NCBI GenBank assembly: GCA_020283715.1
Contig: JAIQCW010000348.1
Span: 1 to 50,838, forward strand
Origin: Cytauxzoon felis
Lineage: Eukaryota; Apicomplexa; Aconoidasida; Piroplasmida; Theileriidae
DNA length: 50,838 nucleotides
Direction: 5' to 3'
Of this stretch, positions 12,008 to 23,255 are shown piece after piece. Within the stretch, counting starts at the first letter, position 1. Each line of letters begins with the position of its first letter. The notes below the pieces were generated by a model, which was not told where the DNA came from, made no database searches, and saw nothing but the letters and a program-made list of their open reading frames with translations. A program made the translations under genes and the position numbers.

Positions 12008-13009
12008 ATGGCTCATACTACTAAGGATAATCGAGATTTATATTATAGAAAGGCTAAAGAAGATGGTTACAGAGCAAGAAGTGCCTATAAGTTATTAGAA
12101 ATATTCAAGGTTAATGGAATATTTTATCCACTTATTGATCCCAAAACTGCTTCTAACATACTTTTAAATTGCAAATGTACCGATTGTTCATCAATTTATT
12201 ATGATTATAGTACAAATAATGATGTACATTCTTATTATAAATGTCCATCACTTAATAGGATTCGTAATTCAGTAGATTTATGTGCAGCTCCAGGTAGTTG
12301 GAGTCAATGTATACGTAATTTGATATTTAATGAGTATAATTCATTTAAAGAGGCTGTTAGTATTGTTGGTGAAAATAATTTATGTGAAAAATTGAAGAAC
12401 TATTGTAATATAAGGCCTGTTATCGTATCTATAGATTTACAAGAAATAGCACCTATAGATGGTGTATATTGTCTAAAAGGTGATATAACAGACGAATTAG
12501 TTATAAAAGATGTTCATAATTTATTCTTATCTAATATAAAACAGCATATGAAACAAGCAACAAAGAAGACAATGGTTGATGAGTATATGGGTTTTGCTCA
12601 ATTAATAACATGTGATGGAGCTCCAGACGTTAGTGGATTGCAAGTTACTGATGCATTTGTTCAAGCTGGACTAATTAGGGCCGCCATATATGTATGCTGT
12701 TCATTATTAGACAACAATGGTATATTCATTTGTAAAACATTTTTTAATACAGAAGAATCGCCATTGTTTAGACAGGTCAGTGTATTTTTCGATGATTGTC
12801 GTATATATAAACCAGCTGCATCCAGGGTGGCGAGCTCAGAAAATTTTATTGTGGCAAAGGGATTTATGCCTCTAGGAAGAATACAGAAGGTATTATCAAA
12901 TGATACGAATCAAGATGAATATGAAATTTATGAAAAAACATGGGTTGAACCATTATTATCAAGTGGTGATTTGAGTGGATATGATAAGATTTTCGAGATG
13001 ATGAGCTGA
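12008..13009 (+). CDS. TRM7: tRNA 2'-O-ribose methyltransferase, TRM7/FTSJ1 type, with Cys-rich insertion
   Basis: A single exon of 333 codons, unusual in this intron-dense region. It is an RrmJ/FtsJ-type Rossmann methyltransferase. K28 lies in RKAKEDGYRARSAYKL, the SAM site is VDLCAAPGSWSQ (about residue 89), the catalytic Asp is in TCDGAPDVSGL, the catalytic Lys in FICKTFF, and the Glu in RVASSENFIVAKGF, so the K-D-K-E tetrad is complete. N-terminal residues match the TRM7 subgroup that methylates positions 32/34 of tRNA anticodon loops, rather than the Spb1 or mitochondrial branches. Between the first helix and motif I there is an extra ~45-residue segment with four cysteines (CKCTDC, then KC) that the usual enzyme lacks. 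Convergent with the adaptin gene, 6 nt between stop codons. Confidence 0.88.
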   Translation: MAHTTKDNRDLYYRKAKEDGYRARSAYKLLEIFKVNGIFYPLIDPKTASNILLNCKCTDCSSIYYDYSTNNDVHSYYKCPSLNRIRNSVDLCAAPGSWSQCIRNLIFNEYNSFKEAVSIVGENNLCEKLKNYCNIRPVIVSIDLQEIAPIDGVYCLKGDITDELVIKDVHNLFLSNIKQHMKQATKKTMVDEYMGFAQLITCDGAPDVSGLQVTDAFVQAGLIRAAIYVCCSLLDNNGIFICKTFFNTEESPLFRQVSVFFDDCRIYKPAASRVASSENFIVAKGFMPLGRIQKVLSNDTNQDEYEIYEKTWVEPLLSSGDLSGYDKIFEMMS

Positions 13010-13015
13010 TTGAAA

Positions 13016-15941
13016 TTATTTCTCTATCAATTTTCTAATTAAATCACAAATAATTTTCGAAAATCCATCTATTGAATCGTCTTGTATATTATCATCCTCA
13101 GACTTATTTATTTTGATAGATACTTTAATATAACCCTTGTCTTCATCAACATCGCATTGTCCAATTATAACCTCAATGTAATATATACTTCTAATAAATA
13201 ATGTTTTAATACCAATGATATATATACCTGTTTTTATTTTCTGTATAAAGATATAACTTGGTAGTATCCCTTGCTTTACCAGATGCCTAAGAATTGATAT
13301 TTGAAGGATTTCGGACTAACTAATGTTATAATGTGTATATTTGATAAGATATTCTCCAATTGTTCAATATTTATATTCTCAAGTAACAAAGATGCAACAT
13401 TTGTAGTACTGGTATATACCTTATCCAATTCAAACCATTCCTTCTGATATTTCTCTGATAATACAGTGTTTGGATGCATTAAATCCAATGATCCCAATTC
13501 ATTCCTTAATAGTTCAACAATTTTAAAATTATCATTATAGGAGGGCAATAAACTAGAAATGTAGGATTCATCCGGTAATCTTATATCTGATTCTTTAACA
13601 TCATCATGCTCTTGTTCCTCGGGTTTAAAAATGTCATTAGTGGAGTCACCATGTGTGTATGGAAAGAAACGTTTGAATCTACCTTTACAATTTTCAATTA
13701 GATGGACAGTATTTAAATGTTCAATCCATAAAGGGTCGGGATTAAATATATCACAATGGCCCTAAGCAAAATTATAATTCAAGATTATTAGCATACCACA
13801 AACATGAATTTGTTATCGAGAAATTCATTATCATGTTTAGAGAATACATTTTTTGCCATCTGATATTAAATGAATTATTTTAAAACTAAACTAACATTAA
13901 CATTAGTTTTGAGTAAATTATAATAAAATGATGCGAGATTAATTAATGTTGGGTTTGTAGATTCATTTATAACCTATATTCATTATATTATATATAAAAA
14001 TAACATACACGTTTGAATATCTTTGTGAGCTGAGTGATCATTTCTGGTGGTCGTTTTAAAAAAACCTTCATAGAGGATGATAACAACTCCTCCCTAAAAT
14101 TAATAGTATAATAAAAATGAATATATTTACATCACTGAATCTGCATTGTTTTCATTATCGATATAATTTTCAAGCGTATATGGAGTATGGTCAAGATCAT
14201 ATCCAAATTCACCCAAGATCCATATATAATATTCCTTTGATTCATTATCCTTTATATATTCATTTTTATCCTTTATTATATCTAACAATTTGACACTATA
14301 ATGGGGATATATAATCAATAATCCTTTGATAATATACAAAATAGAAGATATTAAATATGAAACCCTTAATTCAAATATCAATGACAACTGATGATATGAA
14401 AATATCTACATATAACTACGAACCAGTTTAATTATCATGTCCAAGTGGTTAGGAGACTTTAATGCTATAATACCCAAAGCCCGTATAGATTTAGTGGCTA
14501 TATCATGATTAGTGTCAGATACATATTCATTTAATTCACGAATAATATCTAAACAATTATCCTACATTAATTAATAATGAGAAAAAGTAAGAATTTACAT
14601 TGCACGAAATAGAAACAAGTATATCCAGTTTTACATGTTTAACATAGGATGGATCGTCGTAGTTACAAAAGAATATGTCATAATGATCCTTGAATGGAAT
14701 GGGATATTTAGAAATAACTTCATCCGATGAATCAGAAATTATTTTAGAAACTAAATTATATAGATATGAAATTAACGAAATATACCATTTACTATAATAG
14801 AGAGTGTGTTGACCAGAACGATATAAGATATTTCATTCCTTGATGATATTATCAATGAAATAAACGGATTTTGTAGACGCCTGATTACTTCTAATTGGAG
14901 TGATAAATCATGTTTTGTCCATGTTATAAAACATTTAGCAGTCGCTAAAACAACAGATGATGAAATATGATTAAGCATGGAGTCCAAGAGATTCATCAAG
15001 TCATATAATTCATCATTGGATTGTGGAACAAATGTACTCAAAATCTCAAGACATATACATTGCTCCCATTCGTTCATAGAATGTAAACTAAATAAATAAA
15101 TTTATAAAAGTTATATAACATACCAATTAGCCAAGTATATCATGCTTGAAGTTGTTAAACTAATATTATCAACGTCCATTATTTCCGATATCGTACACAT
15201 TGCGTCAAACATAATATGAACGTTTGATGATCTTAACGTAGATTTTATGTCTTGAATAATAGATGAATTGTGTATATCAAACTTATAGCAATGATGAGAT
15301 GAGAGAATTGCTTTGTTTTTGTGATTTCTAATTGAACATATTATGGCAGTCCTTTTTACAGATTCACAAGGATCATATAACCTCTTAGATATAACAGATG
15401 TAGCATATTCGACAGAAAGTGGTATTCCAAGTGATGTAATATTTCTAATAGCAAGACAACGAATAACAGGATCGATATTTTCAACATCCTTTAATAAAGT
15501 ATTAATAGCTAGTATAGCTAAATCGGGATTTGAAGCACTGTACGTAGATAAATATAAATATACCATACGTTTCTGTACAGTATCATCTGTTTGCGATACC
15601 ATTATAACGTCGTTATATAACCTTGATAAATCTATACCCAAAGTCATACACCTAATCAATCTTTTAAGTATATCTCGTCTTTTAGCTATATTTGAGTTAT
15701 TAAATACTTGAATATTTGTTTTTGTAATGGAAGAAATAATTTGATCACATGCAGGTACACATTGATTATCCAACGCCATCTTTCTTAATAACAATCTCAA
15801 TTCACCAACTTCTCCCTGAATTCATAAGAGTAATTATGATTGTAATTATCTAACCTTTCGATGATCTATAAAAAAACCGCGTTTGAATTTGGGAGGGGTG
15901 AGTCCAAATGTGTCTACAGATAAATGAGGTAATGTAACCAT
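13016..15941 (-). CDS. AP4B1: AP-4 complex beta subunit (beta-adaptin)
   Basis: About ten exons from ATG 15941 (MVTLPHLSVDTFGL) to TAA 13016-13018. After KGEVGELRLLLRKMA come adaptin trunk repeats: CMTLGIDLSRLYNDVI, KRMVYLYLSTYSASNPD, ILAINTLLKDVENIDP and VIRCLAIRNI. Later exons hold YDDPSYVKHVKLDILV and YYIWILGEFGYD, both hallmark large-adaptin segments. The first repeats (IRCMTLGID, VQKRMVYLYL) resemble AP-4 beta more than AP-1/2 or AP-3 beta. The C-terminal part is divergent and short, as expected for AP-4 beta, which lacks a clathrin-box hinge. AP-4 sorts cargo at the trans-Golgi network. The assignment to AP-4 rather than another AP complex is from pattern similarity and a tree would settle it. 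Confidence 0.85.
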
Positions 15942-16163
15942 TATTGAATATTTATTGCGATATTTAATGAAATTGAAGATTAGAATACTACATCGGAGTT
16001 GAAAAATAAACTATGATTTAATGCGATTATAAATGCTAGAAAACATAATGTCCTAATGACATCACAACAAATTAAATTGGAATATTGTGCTTAATAACAT
16101 GTAAATTTAAATATAGAAAAATGTATAATAATAAAAACAACAACTGTTACTTATAACTGTAAT

Positions 16164-16443
16164 ATGTTTCGCAGAAAGACATCTCATATATTAAGAACCA
16201 TATTGCTTAGAGGAAGTCCTGTGAATAAGGTGGCACAATGGAGTCTTGGTATGTATATAATTGACATTTCATAGATATATAGCAATATTTATGACCTTGA
16301 TTTGGATATACAAGTCTGAAAAGGAGAATCCAAAGAGAATAGGGTTATTTTTTCGTGACAACAAAGCAGAAATAATGACACCCTCGGAAATAAACGAATG
16401 GAATGCAAGACACAGATCGATCGTAAAAGATAAGATTGTATAG
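16164..16443 (+). CDS. small single-span membrane protein, possibly mitochondrial
   Basis: Two exons: ATG 16164 to about 16242, a 34-nt intron (GTATGT ... ATAG), then to TAG 16441-16443. The product of about 81 residues starts with a basic, Arg-rich leader (MFRRKTSHILRTILLRGSP), has one hydrophobic stretch (LAIFMTLIWIY, residues ~28-38), and ends with a charged helix (ITPSEINEWNARH-like). A positively charged amphipathic start plus one short membrane span is typical of small inner-membrane subunits of respiratory complexes. I cannot name the subunit. The start was chosen because it is the first ATG that joins in frame to the ORF in exon 2. Confidence 0.6.
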
Positions 16444-16865
16444 TTACGTTACATATTTCTAATTCATTTATAAAGTTTAAATCTTACACATCTCTAAATG
16501 AAGTGGGAGGGCCATATCAAATCTATACAATTTTTGATATTGAAATATAATATTATAGTTAATATCTACATTATAACTACATTTTATTTAGCTTTGTATT
16601 AGTTGCCACATTTCTGGGTAAAGATTAAGTGAAGCATTTGTTGTATGACGGAAGACCACAAATATATATAATTTTAATTATTATAATTATTATACGAAAG
16701 TGTTATTATATATGCTCAATCAAATAATAATCAATAGGCACCATATGATATACAACTAAATTACCGTTATATATCTATAGATACCACTCTCCATATATAG
16801 CCCATAAGATGTGTTCCATAGCATTTAATATACACTGAAGTGTTATATTTAATTAAAATTGATTT
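16444..16865. other. intergenic, no gene seen
   Basis: About 420 bp of very AT-rich sequence between a stop codon and the next plus-strand start. All frames are broken by stops at short intervals on both strands. It should hold the 3' end of the small membrane-protein gene and the promoter of the GID2-like gene. No repeat or RNA gene was recognised. Confidence 0.6.
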
Positions 16866-19832
16866 ATGGAGCCTCGTATATCTGCAAATTCAAAGAGGTC
16901 ATACCATGCGATAATGGGACCTATTGTGGAAGATGTTAATTTGCTTTCTAAGAAACGCAAAAAACTTTTTGAAGATATTAACATACATATTGATAGTTTA
17001 ATTAAATTGGTGAAGGTATTTATTCTTATTTACACATTATATATCTTACAGGATACCGGAGATAAATTGGACAATGACGGTCAACATAAATGCTTAAATA
17101 TTGATCCGAATGTTTGTTTATCCATATTTATACTTCATATCATTTAGGGTATTAATTCCAACAAAGGAATAACAATTGAACCATCAACTGATGATTCGCA
17201 ATCTGAAACATCGTCCATGTCTGAGCGTGATCGTTTAGAATTAAAGCAATTTGTAAACACTGTAAAGTCATTAGATATACATAAAAGGATAAACAAGACA
17301 TACAAAGACTTCAATAATGAATTTAACAATATAGGTAAATCGTTATTTGGTAGCCGATCATGCGACACATGTACAATGTTTGAAACCGCCAAATTAGATG
17401 AGAAGTTACTATGCCGCATGATAGGCATGCATTTATTACACTATGGGATGTTTGATGTATACGAAATGCTAAGAGCTGAATCAATTGCACTTTGGGGTGA
17501 AAATAATCGTTCTATAATAAATGAAATTATAATTGTGGCTTATAGGACATTACATGGACTATTAGATAATATCAAATCATGTAATACCGAACCAGTTATA
17601 GATTGGATAAACCGTCAATATGAGACTAGTGCATTACATATCGAAAGATTTAACGAAATTTTAATAAATTTATATAAAATTAGATTTCTAAAAGGGCTTT
17701 TTAATAATAACAATCAAATAGATGGAAAATTTTCACTAATTTCAAATGATTTTATAGATGATGTAAAAGCTAGTGGTATATCCACACTATGGAGGATGCA
17801 TAATGATGAAATTGGCAAATTAATATCACAAGTGTTATTGGGTCAAAATGTCCCAACACCAGCTGAATTTGACGATTTAAAGAATAGTACATCAAAAATA
17901 TTCATAAGATTATTTTGTGAAACAGGTGTATTGATTAAAAAACCTGATACATGGGACGACTCTAATGACTATCCATCCTCCGATTCAGATTATACAAAGG
18001 ATGTTAATAATGAAAATATACCAACAGATATAATCAAAGATGGAATCTCTCTAATTAATAAGAAGGCCTCAATATCAACTAGTTATGTTTATAGACGTTG
18101 GGAGGATGATACCAACGATGATTTACTATCAAAACATTTCAAATCAAAATGCAAATCATGGCTACATTCTATAAATGATTGCACTAGATCAGATATATCC
18201 AATTATACATTGCCGGAGTTTAATCATTATAGTTTACCCAAGAAATGGTTGGATTTGCGCACATATACCGACAACACTAGACGACATCCTAGAATGGCTT
18301 ATAGATATTTGAACTCCGAATCATTAAAAACGGGAAATGCATTGAATTTTATCAACTGTAAGCTACGAAATAAAGACTATGTGCCGCCGTATTCATCTCT
18401 TTCTAAATCAGCGTTGATAAATATATTATCTGATCCTGAAACGGCCTGCAGGTATGAATACAACATTTCATTATATTAATCATATAGACAAAATATAACA
18501 ATTGATAAAGATTTATTAAACTATGTGCCACAACTAATTGAAAGTCAAAGGTGCGAAGAAGAATCATCACTACTAAGATATGATGATGGATCCGACTCAT
18601 GGCAATCCGGTAGGCAGGATCGCAATGCTGCAGTCCTAATTGCATCGGGTCATGATGAATTGGATGAAACATTTTTAGGTATTTGAAATTCATAATAATA
18701 TATATTCACTTAGCTGATACTACCCATGTAACATCTGATGATAGTTTGCAGAGGAGCCCTACTACATTTTCATTAACGGTATTTGCTGGATCATCCATAT
18801 TTCGTGATAGCCGATTATCGTCTCAAATATTAGATTCTGACTTAATTTCTCAAGGATTGTTAAATGTCTCATCGGGTTCAAGGATTAGGATTCGTTTTCC
18901 TAACAGAGACGACACTGGCGAATCTCATAGAAGAGATCAATTAGCAACTACATCGGACGTTGATGATCTCGGCGACGTATTGGATGTAGAAGGTGAAGGA
19001 GGTGTACTGAGTGAGGGCGAATTAACTTCCCATTCACTTGAGCGATCGAATGTTACGTTAAGGGTTTGTTTTATTTGACCTAAAATTAATGAACATAGGA
19101 CATACTGAGAATGATTATGCGAGGATTACGCAGCGAATCATCACAGCCAACAGCAGTTGTTAGACTAAGAGGATCGAGAGCTGGCCAAAGTATAGATGGT
19201 AATTGTTGTTGTTAAATTAAAATGACACTTAGACTTGAGAACATCACTGTTGGGGGAAAGTATATCTAGCTCTAGTGCGGAAAAGGATACATCATCACCT
19301 CCTAATAAAGTGCCTATACAGAAGAAATGTTTAATACAAACAATTGTACCAGAAGATCCAAATTATATAAGGGTGCATTTGCCTTATGAAAGGTTAGCGT
19401 CATATAACTCTACATTAACCATGTTTATAGTCCTTTATCGGTTGTAACTTGTGCGGGACATGTTACATATCCATATTTATTGGACGTACTGAAAGTATTA
19501 TTTAAAGAACAGTGTGAAGTATCATCAAAAGTTGGTACATGGTTGAAGTCAAATCAACAATTACCGGTTGAATCGGATTTGGGACCGGTATTCCATTTTC
19601 ACAGTTATTTGTCATGTGCAGTGTCGAAGGATCAAACAAATAGTGAAAATTTACCGATTATGCTACCATGCGGTCATGTTATTTGTAAGATATGTCATGA
19701 TCGTTTGAGTGGTAAGAGGCGTAAAAGACAGTTTAAATGTCCAATGTGTCCGACGATAGTGGAACCAAACCAGGTGAGAAAAGATTTACGATAGATATAA
19801 ATTTATAGACTATGGAATTATATTTGGACTGA
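16866..19832 (+). CDS. GID/CTLH E3 ligase subunit, RMD5/RMND5 type
   Basis: About nine exons from ATG 16866 to TGA 19830-19832. A LisH/CTLH-like helical region lies at MIGMHLLHYGMFDVYEMLRA and the residues after it. A long, Ser/Asp/Asn-rich insertion of several hundred residues (about 17950-19310) follows. The conserved C-terminal core resumes with YESPLSVVTCAGHVTYPYL, LPVESDLGPVFHFHSYLSCA and a degenerate RING: LPIMLPCGHVICKICHDRL ... FKCPMCPTIVEPNQ, ending TMELYLD. The ESPLSV block followed by this RING is characteristic of RMND5/GID2, the catalytic RING partner of MAEA/GID9. The complex ubiquitinates metabolic enzymes and other targets. The insertion makes it much longer than fungal or animal homologues (about 390 residues). 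The last intron is 35 nt before the final eight codons. Confidence 0.82.
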
Positions 19833-19989
19833 GCATTAGAATAATTTATAAGTAGTACACCTGTATTTTAATTTATTACATTAATATGTACGTGTGGCGA
19901 TAGTTTATTGTGTTTGATGATAGAAATGAAATTAGTGAACATTTTTGATATAATATTATTGTAAATTATGCAATAATTTTATATTGAAT

Positions 19990-22900
19990 ATGCAACAATA
20001 TCGTAGCGATGTTAATAATAGGCTTGGTAGATCAAGAGATACCAAGGGTGTAAAAAATAATAAAATAGGATATAATGGTGGCGATTGTAGATATTATAAG
20101 AGTTTTCCGAATTCATATAGAGAAACTGTTATAGATGTGTTTTTAAAATGTAAAATACCGAATCAATTAGGATTTTCTAAAAGACAAGTAAAAGAGGCAT
20201 TGGATTGTAAAGTATCATATTTTTTTAATAATTATTTTAATTGTTGTATTTGTTATGAGAATACATTGATCTGTGCTATAAGAAAATGTGATCATATTAC
20301 ATGTTTATTATGTGCATTAAAGTTGATATACTTTTATAATCATCATACATCTAAAAGTTGTTATGAATGTCCATATTGTAAACAAGAGAGTGATTCAATT
20401 TACTTTTGCCCTAATCCATTTTATATACATTTGATTATTAATAAGAGATTTTATACCATTGATGATAAGCCTATATTAACAAGGCAAGAATTGACGGAAT
20501 TGATATATATCTTAACACATAATAGTGATAATCAAAAAAATGATCATTTGATAAACCAGGATAATATAAATATAATGCAGTTATATAATTTATTTTTACA
20601 ATGTAATCACGACATTGTTAATAGCTTTAATATAAAAACTATATGCAAATCATTAATCATGGATGATAATACACATAATACATTGCTTTTTGTAAAAAAT
20701 CATTTAATGATTCCTAATAAAAAAATGTATTTCGAATCATTCAATATATATTATTTATATAAAATCACAATTACACCTCTATGTTGGTTGTCTGATTGTA
20801 AATTTAAATGGAAACCTGAATTATCTACAGAATATAATAATTCATTTGATAAAGTTATGGATATGGTCCATAAAAAAAGTTTTTTATCGCATAAAGAATT
20901 AAATAAACATTTAAAAACTGTACATGGTGTTGTTTTTTGTGATGTTTGTTCAGATTATTTTGTAAATAAAAGATATATTGTCGAATTTTTATTATATAAA
21001 TTAAATTATATAGGTAATCATATTAAAAATGGTGATTATAATACATTTCCAATTATCGGTGCACATGTCCAATGTACCTGTTGTAAGTCATACCATTGGG
21101 ATAAAACTGTTTATAAACAACATGCTAAAGATGAGCATTTTATTTGTGAAATATGTGATATAGACTGCGATTTTGTTAATGTGTTTGCTGATTATACATC
21201 ATTGTTTAGTCATTATAAATCTATGCATTATCCATGTGAAGAAGAAAATTGTATGTTTGTTGTCTTCTCCGATGAATTACAATTACATTTACATTACTTA
21301 TCTAAACATCCAAATACTAATCGCAAGAATTATAATAAAAAAAGCATTACATTAAATATGCAACAAAAGGCCAAACCTTTAAATAAGTACGTATCTACTA
21401 CCGTTTCGTCTGTTATACGTGATTTTGACGATCATTTTAATGAAACTTTTTGGGATGGTATTATTGAAATTGTCAGTGAAACACCCACCAAATCAAATGA
21501 GTCTTTATCTACACTAGCAAAGACACTTGCTACTCAATTGAAGATTAATGGTGTTAACTTAAATGATGTAAAGAATATCTCTGAAATTGATTTATTTTCA
21601 GTAACAGATAAACATAATATCGAGGAACCTATTAAAAACATACCATCTGAACATGAAGAATGGATTGAATATTATTTCAAATCTCATTTGAAACTAGATG
21701 GTGATGCTAAATTCAAGGAAGTAGTTTTAAGCGAATCTAACATTTGCCGCATGAACAAGTTTTTGAGTCAAATCCACGGCGATTTAACCGATTGTAATGA
21801 TGACAATGTCCATGTAAATAATATAAATATAAATAGAGCTTCACATTTATTTGATGATCTAAGCGGTGTTTTAAAACAATTTAGAGGTGTTAGTGAAGAT
21901 TTAATTAAAGATGATTTATTAATCACATCACATATACCAGGGGAATTATCAACTGTATATTTAGAGATTATACGTTCATTTAACAATTCTTACAAGGAAA
22001 TATTGGATGATTGCACATCTAGTCCTGATAATACATCACGTATATTTAGTCTAGTAAAAAACCACATCACATCGCTGTTTTTTCTTTTCTATAATGTACA
22101 GATTAATAAAAGTGATGTTAATTGTAGTAAAAAACAAGTTAGTTTGGATTATTTGAAGCTACTTGATGTTACTAAGTTGAAAATAGGTCCCAATGGTTTA
22201 TTGTTTGCACTAGCCATTGCGAGATTGTCTTTTTTATCCAATAAATTCATAGTCAAGAACGGTTTCGAAGCATTGATTAATGATATGAAATCCATCTATT
22301 CTATAAATGCATCTAAGAATAAACGACTTTATTCATTGACCGAAACACTTAAAACCAGAGGTTCTGATTCTATTTCATGTGCTGCCCTCAATCCAAACTC
22401 TGATCTTAATAAAATTATATCAAAGCGTAATCACGACAAGAGGAATATCATCAAGCTACCAAGGAAAAACCCAACGTCTAAAAAGAAGGATTTTGGTACA
22501 TTGACAGGTAGTGATGCGAAGAATATGTCTGAAGATTTGAGGTGTAAAGATACAACGTTATCCTTTGACGATGCTGATACATCTACATATCATCCATCAT
22601 CGGATGAAACAAGAATTAACGGTTTATCTTCCGAACTAGCTTCAAATGACGTTATAAAATTCATCAACGACCCTCGTGTATCATTTGATATGCATGTAAA
22701 CACTGGTAATTTCTATGGGTTAATGTACGATGTAATTGGAGATTTGTTAAAGAGTAATATAGCAAAGTATAATGCCACAAGTACAATATATACATTAAGG
22801 GAGACAGTAAAGTCTAAATTGAATAAATTATTATTATCGCATGAAAAATCATTCACACATTTAGGAGAATTTGTAAGTATGAAGAGACTGGAGTCACTAC

Positions 22901-23253
22901 AAGCATTGGAACCAGAGTTCTATAGACTTGTAAAGGATATTAAAAGCGGTGGTGATCCTTCTATACTCATAAAATCATGGACTACAAGGTGTAATAATGC
23001 ACTGAGACATACAAAGGTTGAACATTTAGAAGTTATGCATTATTATCTGAGACATAGTCTTGACACATCAATGGCACTATGCAATGATGAAGAATTCCCA
23101 TCTCTGGTCAAGAAGAATGATAAATATGATGATTATACTACGACTATGAATTATGCAAGTGTAGTGGGTGTACCCACTATGAAGAATAAAATCAGAATAT
23201 TAAATGAGGCTGATTTCCCTACACTTAAACAGACAATGAGGAGGAAAAGGTAA
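19990..23253 (+). CDS. ZNF598/Hel2-type E3 ubiquitin ligase of ribosome quality control
   Basis: A single 1087-codon exon, rare here. ATG 19990 was taken as start. An N-terminal RING lies at residues ~84-133 (CCICYEN, then KCDHITCLLC, then CYECPYCKQ). C2H2-like zinc fingers follow (SFLSHKELNKHLKTVHG, CTCCKSYHWDKTVYKQHAK, LFSHYKSMHYPCEEENC, LQLHLHYLSKHP). This RING plus C2H2 cluster is the ZNF598/Hel2 signature. The C terminus carries two FP-[ST]-L motifs (EEFPSLVK and ADFPTLKQ) near the end, as homologues do. The enzyme ubiquitinates small-subunit proteins on collided ribosomes. The N-terminal half is very Asn/Lys/Tyr-rich and more AT-biased than the C-terminal half. The stop is 2 nt from the stop of the convergent TAH18 gene. 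Confidence 0.85.
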   Translation: MQQYRSDVNNRLGRSRDTKGVKNNKIGYNGGDCRYYKSFPNSYRETVIDVFLKCKIPNQLGFSKRQVKEALDCKVSYFFNNYFNCCICYENTLICAIRKCDHITCLLCALKLIYFYNHHTSKSCYECPYCKQESDSIYFCPNPFYIHLIINKRFYTIDDKPILTRQELTELIYILTHNSDNQKNDHLINQDNINIMQLYNLFLQCNHDIVNSFNIKTICKSLIMDDNTHNTLLFVKNHLMIPNKKMYFESFNIYYLYKITITPLCWLSDCKFKWKPELSTEYNNSFDKVMDMVHKKSFLSHKELNKHLKTVHGVVFCDVCSDYFVNKRYIVEFLLYKLNYIGNHIKNGDYNTFPIIGAHVQCTCCKSYHWDKTVYKQHAKDEHFICEICDIDCDFVNVFADYTSLFSHYKSMHYPCEEENCMFVVFSDELQLHLHYLSKHPNTNRKNYNKKSITLNMQQKAKPLNKYVSTTVSSVIRDFDDHFNETFWDGIIEIVSETPTKSNESLSTLAKTLATQLKINGVNLNDVKNISEIDLFSVTDKHNIEEPIKNIPSEHEEWIEYYFKSHLKLDGDAKFKEVVLSESNICRMNKFLSQIHGDLTDCNDDNVHVNNININRASHLFDDLSGVLKQFRGVSEDLIKDDLLITSHIPGELSTVYLEIIRSFNNSYKEILDDCTSSPDNTSRIFSLVKNHITSLFFLFYNVQINKSDVNCSKKQVSLDYLKLLDVTKLKIGPNGLLFALAIARLSFLSNKFIVKNGFEALINDMKSIYSINASKNKRLYSLTETLKTRGSDSISCAALNPNSDLNKIISKRNHDKRNIIKLPRKNPTSKKKDFGTLTGSDAKNMSEDLRCKDTTLSFDDADTSTYHPSSDETRINGLSSELASNDVIKFINDPRVSFDMHVNTGNFYGLMYDVIGDLLKSNIAKYNATSTIYTLRETVKSKLNKLLLSHEKSFTHLGEFVSMKRLESLQALEPEFYRLVKDIKSGGDPSILIKSWTTRCNNALRHTKVEHLEVMHYYLRHSLDTSMALCNDEEFPSLVKKNDKYDDYTTTMNYASVVGVPTMKNKIRILNEADFPTLKQTMRRKR

Positions 23254-23255
23254 AA

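Noticed and set aside
15343..15711. 122-codon plus-strand ORF inside the AP-4 beta gene
   Set aside because: It is antisense to strongly conserved adaptin repeats.
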